Positions 8,139-20,861 of a DNA stretch of 64,000 nt are shown here, piece by piece (the first letter of the stretch is position 1; each line of letters starts with the position of its first letter). This DNA is from Chrysogorgia sp. JL179-B06 (taxonomy: Eukaryota; Cnidaria; Anthozoa; Scleralcyonacea; Chrysogorgiidae). The stretch is taken from positions 3,016,001-3,080,000 of the forward strand of contig JAYKKM010000147.1 of assembly GCA_035772405.1 (NCBI GenBank). Direction: 5' to 3'. The notes beneath the pieces are model-generated. The model did not search any database. It was not told the DNA's origin and saw only the letters and a list, made by a program, of their open reading frames with translations. Both the position numbers and the translations under genes were made by a program.

Positions 8139-9403
8139 TTAGTATAATTTCAGGCTTGAACTGAATATTCAATTGAGAAGTTTTAGACAGACAGTTTGAA
8201 CTGTGTTTAATGCTCGATGTTTTCTCACGCTTGACAGCTTTCAAAAACACACTAACGATCAAAACGGACGTACAAATACAAATAATTATACGATAAACAA
8301 CTTCCTTACCCTTAGACAGTTCTATCTTGAGAGAAATTTGATATATACAATGTCTTTATGTTAAGTTTTTGAGCCTTTTCGACGATTTTTTAGTTATAAT
8401 AATATAGTCGCCATTTTGAAAAAAAAATCGTCACGTTTTAGAAACCATACATCAAAATGATGATTCCGAGAGGGGACTGGAACGAATAAATATAGTCTGG
8501 TCACAAAAAAACACTTTTTCAAGTATGATTTCTGGTGATGTGTAGTCAGCCAATCAGAACTCGTTTAAGCTCAGAAATTAGACTAAAAGTCCATATTTAG
8601 CGATTATGATGGCCTGGATTGGTCAAGATTTGATGATTTACCAGCACTGATAGTCTGATTGGTTTAAATTTTTTCCTAACTTGTGCCGGCATAATGTATT
8701 AATGTCGTTATCAGAGCCTGCGTTATAAGCGGAGGAATAGAAACTAACAAGGATTCGCTCAGTAATGGCGAATGAAGAGGGAAGCGCTCAAAGTTGTAAT
8801 CTCCGACGGCGAATTGTAGACTATTTTGTCCAAACCATTTTGTGATCCTAACATGAAGTAGCAACCAGGAAAAGGCTCTATTGATGTTGGTTTGTTCAAG
8901 GATGATTTTGTTGGATAAATTGTGAAAAATAAACCATATGAAAGTGAAAGAAAAATGCATTCTAGTTTGGCTCCTCATCTTCACAGCGAATGCCTGCATG
9001 TGATCGAGATGTTACAAGCTTGCCACAATGAGGTACTATGAGACACTTTTTTCTTTAATTTGGTTTTAATATATTTTAATTTTAGGGCCTATTATAGTTT
9101 ACATGGAGATGGCATGACCCTTGTGGAAGAGTTATCCTGATATATTAGAATGGTAACTCTAATCTTTCTGCTTTTTGTTTACATGCAATTACCTTGCTAG
9201 GGTAAACATATGGCAGCAGGGCTAAGGTGGCTTGAGACATAAATTCTCACAAATTCCACATGTGTGAGTTGGGAAAACCTTGTGAGATATAAAATGTGTG
9301 CAAGAATGACCACTCATGACCATCAAGTTTAAGTGTGTCTTGGAACCCATACTACAATATATGAAAGATATAAAGCTAGATAGTCCAGCTGTTATTAGGG
9401 GTG
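8139..9403. other. Gene-free stretch
   Basis: AT-rich sequence with only short chance ORFs. No domain, RNA gene or clear repeat boundary was recognised. Confidence 0.5.
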
Positions 9404-10152
9404 AATTGTGCGTTTTGTGATACAAGCATGAAACTTGGCAAGTAGATAGAATTACTAGTGCTGATGATTTTCTGATATAGAGGCAAGGCAGATTTCTTCC
9501 TGGTTGCCACAAAAAATTTTAAAAACATAAATTTTTCTTCCAATTTACCTATTAAAGTATTATATTATAAAAAAGTGAAAATTCAAAGTTTACTTTTAGT
9601 GAATATCACCTACAATTGTATATCATTAGAAAGTTTGCAAAAAACTATATGAAGGACATTCAAGCGGGTAGGACGATTTTCCAAGCTCGTTTTGAGTTTC
9701 AGAATGCTAAACACACTTTAAAAATCATTTTCCACATTTTTGAGCGTTAATAACTCAAAATATAGGCTTATAAAATCGTCCTACATGCTTGAATGTTATT
9801 CATATAGTGCAAGATGGTGTTTTCTAGAAAAATGTTTTTCAACCTGATTTATGATAATTAATGCTAATTTATATTAACATAATGTGTCTTGTTCGGAAAA
9901 TTCAAAAGCATTGGTAACAGCCGGTTTATTGGGCTTTCAGAAAAGGTATAGGTTTCGCAACAGTTATGGATATTTTTTGAGATGTCAATAGAACAATTTT
10001 GGATGTTTTTCAGCCGGACAGGAAAGAGTCAATAGGTAAGTTTTGTGCGACCAGGAAGAAATCTGTGTTGCCTCTATATCAGAAAATCGTCAGCACTAGT
10101 AACGTTATCTACTTGACAAATTTCATGCTTGTATCACAAAATGCACAATTGA
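9404..10152. repeat. Foldback with 106-bp arms and an inner inverted pair
   Basis: Arms 9404-9510 and 10047-10152 are inverted copies (shared core gatacaagcatgaaa, about 85% by eye). A second inverted pair lies inside at 9646-9681 and 9774-9810 (actatatgaa ... tcatatagt). Both ORFs seen here merely read through the arms. It is likely a non-autonomous transposon. Confidence 0.65.
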
Positions 10153-10561
10153 GGCAAAATTTGGGGCTTAACCGGACTAAAAGTAGAAAGCGTACAAACG
10201 AAAGCTGCCAGGTTTTGTATTCAAAATTACAAACAGACAGCCAGTGTAATGGACAATAAGAGAGTGAGGATGGAATATCCTGGAGTTGAGGAAGAAAAAA
10301 AAGCAAGATTAGAAGTCGACACATTGGAAGTATTAAAATGAGTGAGACTGCATTTCTAGGAGGGTGTGGAAGCATACCCCCTGAATTTTTTAAAATTTGG
10401 GTGTTTGAAATGGCATTTTTTTTAAACAACTTTTAAAAATTCACTACTCAATTACTATCGTTCTGCTCTAGAAAACAATTACAATATAGATGACCCTCGC
10501 TCCTGGAAAACAATTTGCCTTGTATCTGTATTTGTATATTGTAATTATCTGTAACTATATA

Positions 10562-11084
10562 TAGGGATGCACCGGAACTTGGTTCCGGCCGGTTAGTTCT
10601 GGCCGGAACTCCGATTTTTCAAAGTTCCGGTTCCGGCCGGAACTCATGAAAAATGTTCGACCGGAACTTATTTGTCAAAATATGGTCAGCGGTTGATCTG
10701 TAGTGCTCAGGCTTTCTAAGACTATGCACAGCGTCAAAGCGATTAAAAACAAATCAACTATTAGGAAACAAAAGACTTTCTTGAGAATATTCAGTATTCA
10801 CATGATACCAGTATGGAAAACAAAAAGTTAAAACATTATAAAACTAGTTTTTCTATGTAATGGAAATATGAAGGACAATTTTAATAATTTTCTATCTGGT
10901 ATTGTTTAATAAGGTTATTTTCACTTTTTGACCACTTCATTCCACCACTTCATTCCACAAAGACAATGTCAGACTAAGCTACTGCTTCAAACGGAACTTA
11001 GATACTACTCTGATACCCGGTTCCGGCCGGTTAGTTCCGGCCGGAACTTATTTCACTTTTAAATTTGGTTCCGGTGCATCCCTA
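10562..11084. mobile_element. hAT-like non-autonomous element
   Basis: The element has TIRs TAGGGATGCACCGGAAC and GTTCCGGTGCATCCCTA and a perfect 8-bp target duplication ACTATATA (10554-10561 and 11085-11092). TIR sequence and TSD length match the hAT superfamily. The 523-bp interior has no ORF and contains repeated ggttccggcc blocks next to both ends. Confidence 0.9.
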
Positions 11085-11092
11085 ACTATATA

Positions 11093-11249
11093 TAAGGTGT
11101 GTATTGTTTAGTTTACATAGGGACCGCAGTAATTGGCCAAAGCTGTTGCGGACACCCTGCCATCGTTTTGTATATGTTATTGTGTAAATATTTGTTCTCT
11201 AGCTAGATGTGGCAAAGCTTATAAAATAAAATAAATAAAATAAAATTTC
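11093..11249 (+). mobile_element. LINE-like 3' tail
   Basis: The block ggaccgcagtaattggcc ... gcggacaccctgcc ends in an (aaataaaat) tail, a typical non-LTR retrotransposon 3' end. The hAT-like element at 10562 appears inserted into it. Confidence 0.4.
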
Positions 11250-13414
11250 CTGCATTCTGACAACATTATTTTCACTATCTGCCATGTTGTCATGTTGGAA
11301 CTTGCTGAGGGCCTGGGAATGAGAGTGTGTTGGTTAAGTAAACTGAACATGATATTATATGCAATAAAAACCTGTATAACAGTTAATTTATAGTTAATTT
11401 ACATTCAATTATTGTCATCACTATATTTAAGATTTATTATTATTTCATCCAAAAATACTAACATCACTAAAATGTGTGATTCTCATGAGCATGTGTGAGT
11501 CTAGCCCAAGATGCGTGAGAATTGGGGTATCTGATAGATACTTCACAACATTTAGAAGTTCATAGTGAAATACGTACACATGGCAGTCATCCGTTCATAT
11601 ACCATATTCCTAAGTTTTATAAAGATGTTTTTAAATTTTAAATATTTGCATGAACGATCAAAGATTGGAATTTTCTCCCATATTACTGTATATAGTTAAC
11701 TCAGTTTCATTTGAAGATTTTAAAGTAAAACTTAATAATTTTAACATTGTTTAATTTATATTTTTATTAACATTATATATAATACTATACTATGTAACAT
11801 TATATAGTATAGTTTGCAGACTAAGTGTAACCTTTAGAATTATGTTTTTAGTTTATAACAATAATAATAACGTCTCTCCCCTTGATAAGTTGAGTTACCA
11901 TAGCTATTTTCCAGAGATTTCTTGATTTCTGTACATCTCTTATAATGACTATACCTCCCAGATTCTTGGGTGGGTGCTTTCTCTCCTCCTGATCGTCGGT
12001 GCTGCTCACGGAGGCTTATAATTCGCACATATTCTCGACTCCATCTATTCCAATTGGCTATACTCAAATGCGAATCAGGGGTGCGTCCACGAAAATTTAA
12101 TTCACCATGTGTTGCACTACTGCACTCTACTATACTCTATTGCACCCTAATACACTCTACCACACTTTACTGCATTTTTTCAAGTGTTCCCCCGGAAAGA
12201 CGATAAATTATCGTGTTTTATGAGAATACAAACACTCGAAAAAGTGCAGTGAAGTGTAGTAGATTTCTGAAACCATTCACAAAATATATGGCACTTTTTT
12301 AGCTGATTTTTATATCACCCTCTACCTCTTGAGACGCTTTGTGACATTATGACATTACCTCCTCCTTCATTTTCATTTGTGCTAATGTTATCCAAACATT
12401 CTTTCTAGCATTCAATAGGCAAGTTTTTTGGCATGTGTAACGAGTTAAAACTACAGCTGGGACAGTGTTTGAGAAATGAGGTTTGTAAACATTCACTTTT
12501 TTAACGAATACTTGCATGTACAGTACCAAACATGTACATGTACTCTATGCATGACTGGTGGTAAAATGTATTTATACACTCAATGTTCTAGCGTATTTTT
12601 AATATTGTTTGTACCTATTTATTCTTTACAGGTATATTATGATATTTTAGTTTACTTTAAGAAGGCCTGGTGTTAGATTATAGCTTTGCTAAACTGGTTT
12701 TATATACCCATTAATTGACCAAAGTCTATTATTACTATTAGTTCGCTTTTAAGTAGATTCTCTTTGTTGATGTACCATGGTCATCAATCCTGTCAAATTA
12801 CCTATATAAATTGGACTGTCTAAAAGCCGGTGAGGGTTTTGAATTCTGCAGGGAAGAGCGGGGTACAGGCAGGAAATGTTTGGGTTCCCAGAAAATATTT
12901 CAAGTTCCAGTAGCACTGTAGCAGAGAAAGAAAATGTTAAGAAAATTTTGATGAAAGTGAAAGAAATTTTGACAGGAAAGTAGAACATGTTTAGCCCATT
13001 AAGGCGCAAGAGTCTCCAGAGTAAAATAACAAATTAGGGTGCACCAGGGCACAAATAATGGGTTAATGTTCCAGTCTGATCCAGTGAATGACGGTACCAG
13101 GACAAATTTGAATTATTTTGAAAAGAAATACTTAGCCCATACTTATAAAAAACAATGTTAATCATGTAAAATATCATTACATATTGGTTAAAAGAGCTTT
13201 AATCTATTTATCTCACTCAGTTCGGTAGTCCTAATTTTTTATAATTGCTAAATTCCATTGCTAAAATTAGAACATGAACTGGCAGAAATTGTTTTGGTTT
13301 TGGGTCTACGGTCCCAGAAAGAAAAATATTTTTTCCACCCATGGGTACAGGTACCCGTACTTTGGTAGTAAGCAACATACATACCTTGGTTTTGGTAACT
13401 AACCTGTACATCTA

Positions 13415-13447
<33 letters not shown>

Positions 13448-14039
13448 GGAAACATGTCTTTTATCCAATAACAATGGCATGGAATTTAATCAATGTTTAA
13501 TTTGCAAAGGAATTTAATTAATATAAGTACTGTACATGTGCCCTGTTTGACTAGATATTTATTGTACTGCATGTCTACTAACTCAAACGAATAATGGATA
13601 GGTAGGCTTTCATATAATCACGACACGTAAGTTTTCAAATTTGGCATATGTGATTGAAATTGGTATATCTACATTGTATTTCCTGTTGTTCCATTCAAGA
13701 TGTAATATTTCAAAGCTGACAATGCGGACTGAACCGGATTTCAAGTCCGCGCAAGTCAGTATTTACAGAGAAATTTAAGTTGAAATCGTCAAAATCCTAT
13801 GCTAATTAAGATCACATATCCAGTTGTCCATCACGGAGTTGATTTTCTTTGTTTTTGGTTCATTTGAGATTGGTTCTTCCAAATAATGTAGACATTAGGG
13901 TCATTAGCCTAATACCTGTATGGTTAATATCCCCAGCTAGCCTATACAGTTGCAGACCAATATAAACCTGAGTTACCTAATTACTATAGTTTATCATTAA
14001 TTATATTTATTATTATTATTTATGTTATTATTATTCAGT
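11250..14039. other. Gene-poor stretch with simple repeats
   Basis: It contains an AT-rich segment at 11690-11830, a degenerate ctctac/cact array at 12108-12180, an inverted TTAGCCCATTA/AATGGGTTAA pair at 12991-13066 (MITE-like), and ATT arrays at 13415-13447 and 13995-14034. A short exon-like frame at 12852-12983 follows a CAG and ends with VKKILMKVKEILTGK and a stop; it is unrecognised and of low confidence. Nothing else is identifiable. Confidence 0.5.
13415..13447. repeat. (ATT)n microsatellite
   Basis: About eleven uninterrupted ATT units. Confidence 0.95.
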
Positions 14040-14245
14040 TTTTCCATGCTTGCATGGGCTACCCGGATCTTACATGATAGGAACTTTCCATGCTGCATGA
14101 TCTAATTCCAGTTCCTTACGCATACCCGTCTTCCCCAAATCTGTTTTCACAACCTGCTCCCATGTCTTCCCATGTCTCCCTTTCCCCCTTCTTCCAAGCA
14201 CATCTAAATCAATGATCTTTCCCACCCAATTATCTCGATCCATCA
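14040..14245 (-). mobile_element. LINE ORF2 C-terminal relic
   Basis: The minus strand reads GRRGKGRHGKTWEQVVK, then TDLGKTGMRKELELD and AAWKVPI, which is the common C-terminal signature of CR1/L2/RTE-like LINE polyproteins (GRPKKTW..VV..DL...). It is a short relic with no upstream RT in frame. Confidence 0.65.
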
Positions 14246-16094
14246 TCTACATGTTAAATATTATTTTTTCTGCAGTCTAGTTGAAACCTAAACAGATACC
14301 GGTTTTTCAGCTCCGGCTGCTTTACAGCTCTGATATCCGGCTCCGGCTTCGTTGGTTAACAACTGGGGATAAATGCGTACAGCACTGAGACACACTAAAA
14401 CCATTATTGAAATCCAACTAATACCTTACAAATACCTTATAATTAATCCGGAGTTTTTCACATGGTGTAATCAATATTAGTCAGCTGTAATCAATATTAA
14501 AGTATCGAAACAGGCAGTAAACTAAAAACAATGAATGAATGGGGCACTGATATTTTGAGCGTGCCTTCATGCACTATCTTTCTATTATCTCGTTGTCTAA
14601 TAGAGGGAAAAGAAGAGGAAAGCTAATGCTGAGAAAGCAAGATGTACAAAAGAAGCATGGAACAAGAAATACAAAGAATATATCGAGGATTAAAAAAACT
14701 CTTCTTGAATGGCTGGTGATTTGACAGTAATGCAAACGAAGGAAACATATGGACATGATATTCCTTGTTAAAAATAGGTACACAGTGCGTACATGCATCT
14801 AATGTAAGTTACAATAAGGTGACTTCTATGTGCATTTTCATGAGTCATTTCGTTCAGTTGCGTTACCATCGGTCGGGCACTACTTCAAAACTACATAAAT
14901 AATTAGGTTTTCACTAGCAAAACACGAAATCAGTTGTTGACACCTCCAAAAACATGCAGTATTTTCAGATTTCTCTTTCTAATATTCAGGATATATTGCT
15001 CTTCACGCTCGCTTGCCGCCATTTTTTCTTTCCGTGTTTCATTGGGGTACTTCATGTAATATATAATGTATAGGTTGCTTCTGGACTCTCCCCAGGGGTA
15101 AAACATATTTTCATGAATCACAATTGGACACAAATACATGAATCTTGCGACAAATTTGGTTAAAATATAATCCGGAGTACCCAAAAGGTGCATAAAATTG
15201 CTTATTTGTTGTATTTGCTTATTTGTTTAATCCTGCAGGAAAACAGAAGTAACACCGTGGCCTTTACTACCCAGCGTATGTATTTTTATTAATGGTTTTT
15301 AGCGTGTGGAAATAGCCAAAGATGGGTGTCCCCAAATCAGATATTTTCTGGGGAGGATGTCCCCATACCGCCTAGAAAGTCACATCTTTATTACCGGAAA
15401 ATCATCATCACCTTTCATTGCCGTCCATGTCTGAACTGCTAATCAACTTCAGAATATTCTTTAGAGCCTTCCTCACCATCTTCGCTATTCTCTGTTGCTG
15501 CATTCAGATTTGCAAAAACAGCGCTGTGTTTTGCGACATCCTGTCTTGATTTTACAATTTACACACTCAGTCAAACAGTATTGCTTCGCTAGGTTTGCGC
15601 GCTACACCTGCACAGCACGATGTCATTATTCAGATATATATCCACTTTACAACCATTCGTAGGCACAACGGCATGAAGAAAGATAACAAACATGTTACCT
15701 AATTTGACAGTTGTGCCGCTTGTAGTGCCGCAAGTTTGTCTAAAAGCTGTCAGGATTACTTATTGCATGGATATTTTATACATGGGAATCAGGGGCCACG
15801 GAGGACTCGTCACCCACACGATCTCCAGCTCTTCGTTTGACAGTTGCCACTCATCAATATAGTAGAAGCGAGATATACTTGAACAGCAAGACACTGAGAC
15901 CATGCAGCTGTTTGTAAATTTGCTTTCTCTATTGGTGTTTGAGAAGGCTGTCACAGTTCGAGGCTGTCACAGTTCGATGCAAGACATTGTCTGAACAATT
16001 TTTTGAGTGGAAGGAACTTTTGTAATTGCTTCCTAGCGCAATAAGGTAGAGAGCTGTACAAATACATTTTGATTTTTGTAGTACTATTGCCATA
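14246..16094. other. Gene-free stretch
   Basis: This contains a ccggctccgg repeat near 14300-14350 that resembles hAT-like interior sequence. Otherwise only chance ORFs are present, and no exon or RNA gene was recognised. Confidence 0.5.
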
Positions 16095-16560
16095 AACTAA
16101 CCATAAATTATTAAATTACTTGAAAATACAGTTGGCAAAGTTCCTCGCCCATGGTATCAGAAATGGCATTTATAAGTATGCAACGAACTTTGTTTCTGTG
16201 CCAGTCACCAATCTAAAAAGGTCTTGTTTGCAACGATCTGTCGCATTGCAGTACAAAGGATGAAGACATCCGTGTCTGGACTTTTGAAGATCACTTTATA
16301 ACATGCGTGTTCGCTGCGTGTTTGGCAATGATGCAGCAACAAACGAGTGTCAGCCTCCCTCGCTTTGAGTAGTACATGATATGGTCCAACAGGATTATAT
16401 TCGGCTAAAATGAGTTTTGACCTTTTTATGACTGATGACTGGTACAGGAAACTAAACTCCTTGTATAAATGCCATTTCTGATACCTTGAGAAAGGAACTT
16501 TGCCGATGCTTGCTAGGCTGCCATTTAATATCTGTTAATTAATATTTAAAATTCATTAAT
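16095..16560. repeat. Foldback element
   Basis: Arms around 16095-16205 and 16440-16560 are inverted copies, sharing ggcaaagttcct, then ggtatcagaaatggcattta. It has no ORF and no resolved TSD. Confidence 0.6.
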
Positions 16561-17596
16561 AATTTATGAGGAAATTAGTTAGTTACCGAAACCGAGGTAA
16601 CTAAATAAGTTACCGGTAACTATTGCAAGCGGTTTTAAAGGCATAATGTCATTGGTTGTAATCTACGTCTAACCATATTTCTTAAACTCATTAATAATTC
16701 ACGATGAAAATTCAAAATAAATCAATATTTAATATCAGTAATAAGAGGAAGATTACGGCCAAATTTCGCTAATTTTGATTTTCTCACAAAATATGGATTC
16801 GTTTGAGAAGCAAGTTCTAACACTCGAAATTTATCATCCTCTGATGTCTAAAACTGACAAACCGGTTAAACTGAAACTCGGCTTCGCCTCGTATTTTCAA
16901 CCGGCTTGTCCGTATTTAGAAATCGGAGGAAGAACGCTTACTCATGTTAGTTCAGTCGGAACGTTGGTTTTATATGGTTTTATTTAACGGAAAATACAAT
17001 AACATCTGCAGCGAAGAAGATATGTTCTTAACGCAATCTACTTTCAGTCGGAAATCTGTGAATTCTAGTATCTGTTGATATAGTTTGATTGACAACGACT
17101 GTCAACGAGGAAAGTTGCGAGGACGAAACATCAGGCCTGTGAGTGATAAAGAGGTAGCCGCTGTAGAGCGTATCCGGTATCCCGAAAGTGACTCGTCAAG
17201 TTATAACCAAATGGTTTACTGATGTTTGGTGTGAATAGGCTGTTGAACGAAACAGCCAACCGGGTTTAGTGTTTCACCGACAAATTTTCGTATGTTCCTG
17301 AAGACATAGTCATGCATAGGCGATGTCGCACACAACGCCAAGAGCGCGACTTTTGGGCTAAGCTTTGCAAATTTGTTTTAGAACTTAGGGAGGAAATTCC
17401 TCCAGGCGAGTCTAGAGAGCCAGATTCTACTTTGATAATTGTTATGTGTTTTTTGGAAGTGCCTCTGTGTGACTTTGTAATTGTGATTTTATTTATGTGT
17501 TAAGTTGAGTGATTTAAAATGATTTTGCGTTTGATGGTTGTCTTTATTGCTATTTTTCTAGAGCTACACGATTATTTAATGCCCTGGGATAATATA
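16561..17596. other. Gene-free stretch with short palindromes
   Basis: Palindromic segments include ttagttaccgaaaccgaggtaa near 16577 and aaaccggtta ... ggcttcgcc ... aaccggct at 16858-16907. ORFs of 63-70 codons (16775-16987, 17312-17503) have no recognisable domain. Confidence 0.5.
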
Positions 17597-17884
17597 CAGT
17601 GTGTATCAAAAAAACCGCTACCCTTAGAAAATGAATTAGCATTCTTAAAGAGACCTATTGTAATTAAAAAAAAAATTATACACCTGGGAAATTAAGATGA
17701 TCCAAGCGCTGCGTTAAATCAAGAAGAGAGAAAGCAGTTTTCAATACGAATGCAATCCAAGTTATTTTTTACGCATTCGTTGCTCAGAGGTGTCTAAGCC
17801 TTCAAACTACTGCAATGGGTTCTTTGAAAAAAATGCTAATTCACAGTTGCTTAATTCCGGTAGCGGTTTTTTTTATACACACTG
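17597..17884. mobile_element. Mariner-like MITE
   Basis: The TIR CAGTGTGTATCAAAAAAACC is followed by gctacc, with its inverted copy ending CACACTG. A TA dinucleotide flanks each side (17595-17596 and 17885-17886). TA duplication and CAGT ends fit Tc1/mariner. The 288-bp element has no transposase. Confidence 0.8.
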
Positions 17885-18005
17885 TATATTATCCCGAGTT
17901 CTTTGTAATTCATCAGGCGCCCCTCTCTTCCCTTGAGAATTCAAGAATTCCCCGCTGGCTTTAATGTCGATTGGGGGTCACTGTGTGTTTTAAAAACCGC
18001 ACTAA

Positions 18006-18157
18006 AGCCTGGTTTCCATATGGTCGCTGCGCTGTCTTTACGGTCGCAGAAGTGAAGCAGTGAAGTGTGTTTCTTTTGTTATGACAAAAGAAACACGCTT
18101 CACTGCTTCACTTCCGCGACCGTAAAGACAGCGTAGCGACCATATGGAAACCAGGCT
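18006..18157. mobile_element. Harbinger-like palindromic MITE
   Basis: This is an almost perfect palindrome with arms of about 73 bp, starting AGCCTGGTTTCCATATGG and ending in its inverse, with a short central loop. TAA flanks both ends (18003-18005 and 18158-18160), the 3-bp TWA-type duplication of PIF/Harbinger elements. Confidence 0.85.
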
Positions 18158-18209
18158 TAAAGAACCGCGGTACTTCAAAGAAAAACGAGGTGATGACGAA
18201 TTAAGGGAA

Positions 18210-20551
18210 ACAAGACGCCCGCTAGGCGTTAACTCGGGCTACTTTAGTACTTTAGGCAAGCTAGGGCAGGCTATACTTTAACTCTTTGGCATATTGAAGA
18301 CTATGGTGTAACAAGCTAAACAGCTTGAAGAAACATTATTTCTTCCCAAAACCAACATTTTGAACCAGAAACATATTTATAATTTTAGTGCATTTATAAT
18401 TTGAGCATGCTCACCTCATTTAGGGACTGGTCATTATTTATGGATTGATATACTGGGTTGGGTAAAATTGACCCTGGGTCATGAAATATTTTGCCCTCAT
18501 TTCTAAGGGCTATGACATTTTTTTGTTCATCAAGTGTAACACACAATAATTAAAAAGTGTATAATAAAAAAGTGTAAAACACAATAAGATGAGCACAAGC
18601 ACACATAAAAACAAAGTGTTTGTGTTTTTAGTGAGACAGAAAAAACAAAACCATAAATTTTCTTCTTACATTATTTCTGTTCATGTGTGAAACAGCATTT
18701 TAAAAGTTCTGAAAAGGTCTCATCAGTGTGGAAATGCACCAGTCACGTAACTTTCAAAACAACATGCATTTCCATATTTCATCGGATGTGCCCATGAATC
18801 CATGATCTCACAAGGATCAACCTTATTAAATTCACCAATTATGCTTGTTTGGACAGGCTTCAAAAATTTTATTCCCGGATAGTGAGTCGAGAAAATATTT
18901 GAATTAATAGCTCTCTCTCCAACCCAGTAAACCCTATAAATAATTACCATGGTCCCGAATTAGTATTGGATAATTGACAAATTACTGTGATGACATGGTT
19001 ACTGAGAAACTCAGATACCAGGCCAGCTTGCCTCCATGTAATCAAGGGCAAAAATCACTTTTAAAGGTGTACAATTATGTGTCTGGCTGTGCAGATCAAC
19101 TAACATGCAGTTGGCAAACAATAACAATTTGTGTTACAATGAAAATACATGGCTGCACAAGATGTGACTGGAAAACCAGCGAACAATAGCAAACACTTCA
19201 TCGATTGGCCGGAGTTGATCTGGATAGGATTTGGTCTGGGTGTCAGATACGAGATGTTCATTTATATTCATATAAGCATCTGCATTCGATATGAACAGTC
19301 GATACATAGCTATAGGTCAACCGTGTATTTAATTCATTTTGCCAACTCAACAATGACGACAGTTCAATCAAAACCAAAGCTATGTGTCTAAATATTTACA
19401 AAATGTGTGAATAGACAACTAATAAAATGTATATATAATATACATTCATTTACCAAGCCAATATATTAAATAACTTACACATATTATATAGATTAAAGGT
19501 GCCGTCCTACATCGTTTGTTTACATTGCATTATATAAACATTGAACATGAAGTATTGCGGATTTTTTTCACACGCTTGAGCTTTTCCGCCTAAAAAGCGT
19601 GTTATAAGAAGCTGTTTGGTTCCTAAATGTTGTTAATATGTCAAACTACTACTCGCGCCTTCGCCACCTTTAACGAATACTCGCTTTTGAACTGTCGCAA
19701 ATCTATTCCGTTAAAGTTTGTTTACATGTGGGGTCCCCAACATTTGAAATATCACACATGCGCAGAACGGACTTGACGGCACCTTTATTAAGATTTGATG
19801 AAATTATAATGAAAAGAAGAGTATCTGACTTTGAGTCATTAATTATCAGAAATATAAACTTCTAAAGATAACTGGGAACTTTTTGCATTGTGAAATACTG
19901 AAACAGAGTTGTTTGATGATTTATTAGGCAAAACCTGTGACTGTGACAGTTATACTAAATAACTACAAACTATAAACTGTTGAATCGCATAACGGTTAAT
20001 GATCACATCGACTTTATTTTGCATGATATTTGCAACAACACAAACAATACAAGCAAAAATAAAACAAATGACAAATATTACAGTTACCTCAATACATTTA
20101 ACGTATTTCAATTACCGTCTGATTTCAATACAGCATTCATATAACCTATCAAGTCGGCTTCATCAACGACAACGTTCTTCGTGCTTCTTTTTCTTCGATT
20201 ATCGTGGAAATTGTAGCTTGTTTGAGAGATTGATTTCGAGTTTGTACTGGGCTGTGACGAAAAAGCTGTTGGGATCTATGATGCAACAAGATACTGCCCA
20301 GCCACATAACTTCGAAAACTTCCAAGCAATCGCTGGCAAAAACACTTCGCTTTATAGTCACGAAAAAGTTGTCGGGATCTATGATGCAACAACATACTTC
20401 GCAGCCCGCGCGCTCTCAGTGCGCGTACAAGGATTGAGACGCCTGGGTACGAGGCAGTGTCGCAAAGCCTGTTGGGTCCATAACTCGACCAAAAAAATAC
20501 GACCAAAAAAACTAATAACACTGGATCCTAAACTCGGCTAAAGCCCGAGTA
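18210..20551 (-). mobile_element. Helentron-like non-autonomous element, copy A
   Basis: On the minus strand the element begins TACTCGGGC at 20551 and ends ..GTAGCCCGAGTTAACGCC, tagcg, GGCGTCTTGT at 18210. Thus a 5' terminal motif is repeated inverted about 25 bp inside the 3' end and is followed by a small hairpin. Flanks show insertion between two Ts without a longer duplication. This asymmetric layout matches Helentron-associated (HINE/DINE-1-like) elements. Net length without the nested MITE at 19496-19785 is about 2.05 kb, equal to copy D. The 180-codon frame at 19999-20541 lies in its repeat-rich end and is not taken as a gene. Confidence 0.7.
19496..19785. mobile_element. TA-flanked MITE (AAGGTGCCGTCC family), copy 1
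   Basis: The ends AAGGTGCCGTCC and GGACTTGACGGCACCTT (approximate inverse) are flanked by TA. It is nested in Helentron-like copy A; the corresponding place in copy D (near 62595) lacks it. A second copy is at 61365-61728. Confidence 0.75.
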
Positions 20552-20652
20552 ATTAGTGATTAAATTCCCCAAAAGCGGAGGGAGGATTTCATTTTGGCCC
20601 GAGGGACTTTCACAAATCCTCCCGAGGCTTGAGGGACATTTAATCACTAATT
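20551..20652. mobile_element. Short MITE beside copy A
   Basis: The ends AATTAGTGATTAAAT and ATTTAATCACTAATT are inverted, with a second inverted pair inside (tcctccc/ggaggat). It is about 100 bp long with no ORF. Confidence 0.6.
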
Positions 20653-20676
20653 TCCCGAGATGTCATGGTATGTAAG

Positions 20677-20767
20677 AGATAAAGCCCGAGAACGAGGGCT
20701 TTTTTTGCTATATAAAGACTATGCTTTGCTTTATATAGCATAAACCCGACGTTCGAGGGCTTTATCT
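20677..20767. repeat. Double hairpin
   Basis: The outer pair agataaagcccgag and cgagggctttatct encloses a perfect inner hairpin at 20706-20740 (tgctatataaag/ctttatatagca). Confidence 0.7.
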
Positions 20768-20861
20768 GACTTATTTCACGAGTGACGAGGTTTTCCAACA
20801 AAATTTTGTCCATTTTATCCACCTTGGACAAAGATTTCCCTTAGTTTTTCCTTCATTTCTT

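Noticed and set aside
8676..8999. 107-codon minus-strand ORF
   Set aside because: No domain, no splice context and ordinary AT-rich composition; a chance ORF.
9222..10259. Two ORFs of 86-96 codons (9222-9512 minus, 9999-10259 plus)
   Set aside because: They are readings of the two arms of the same foldback, so they mirror each other and are not independent genes.
12852..12983. Possible terminal exon after CAG, ending VKEILTGK
   Set aside because: Poor polypyrimidine tract, no partner exon and no known domain; kept only as a note in the gene-free block.
19999..20541. 180-codon ORF on the + strand
   Set aside because: It lies entirely in the repeat-rich end of Helentron-like copy A. The corresponding region of copy D gives different short frames, and no domain is visible.
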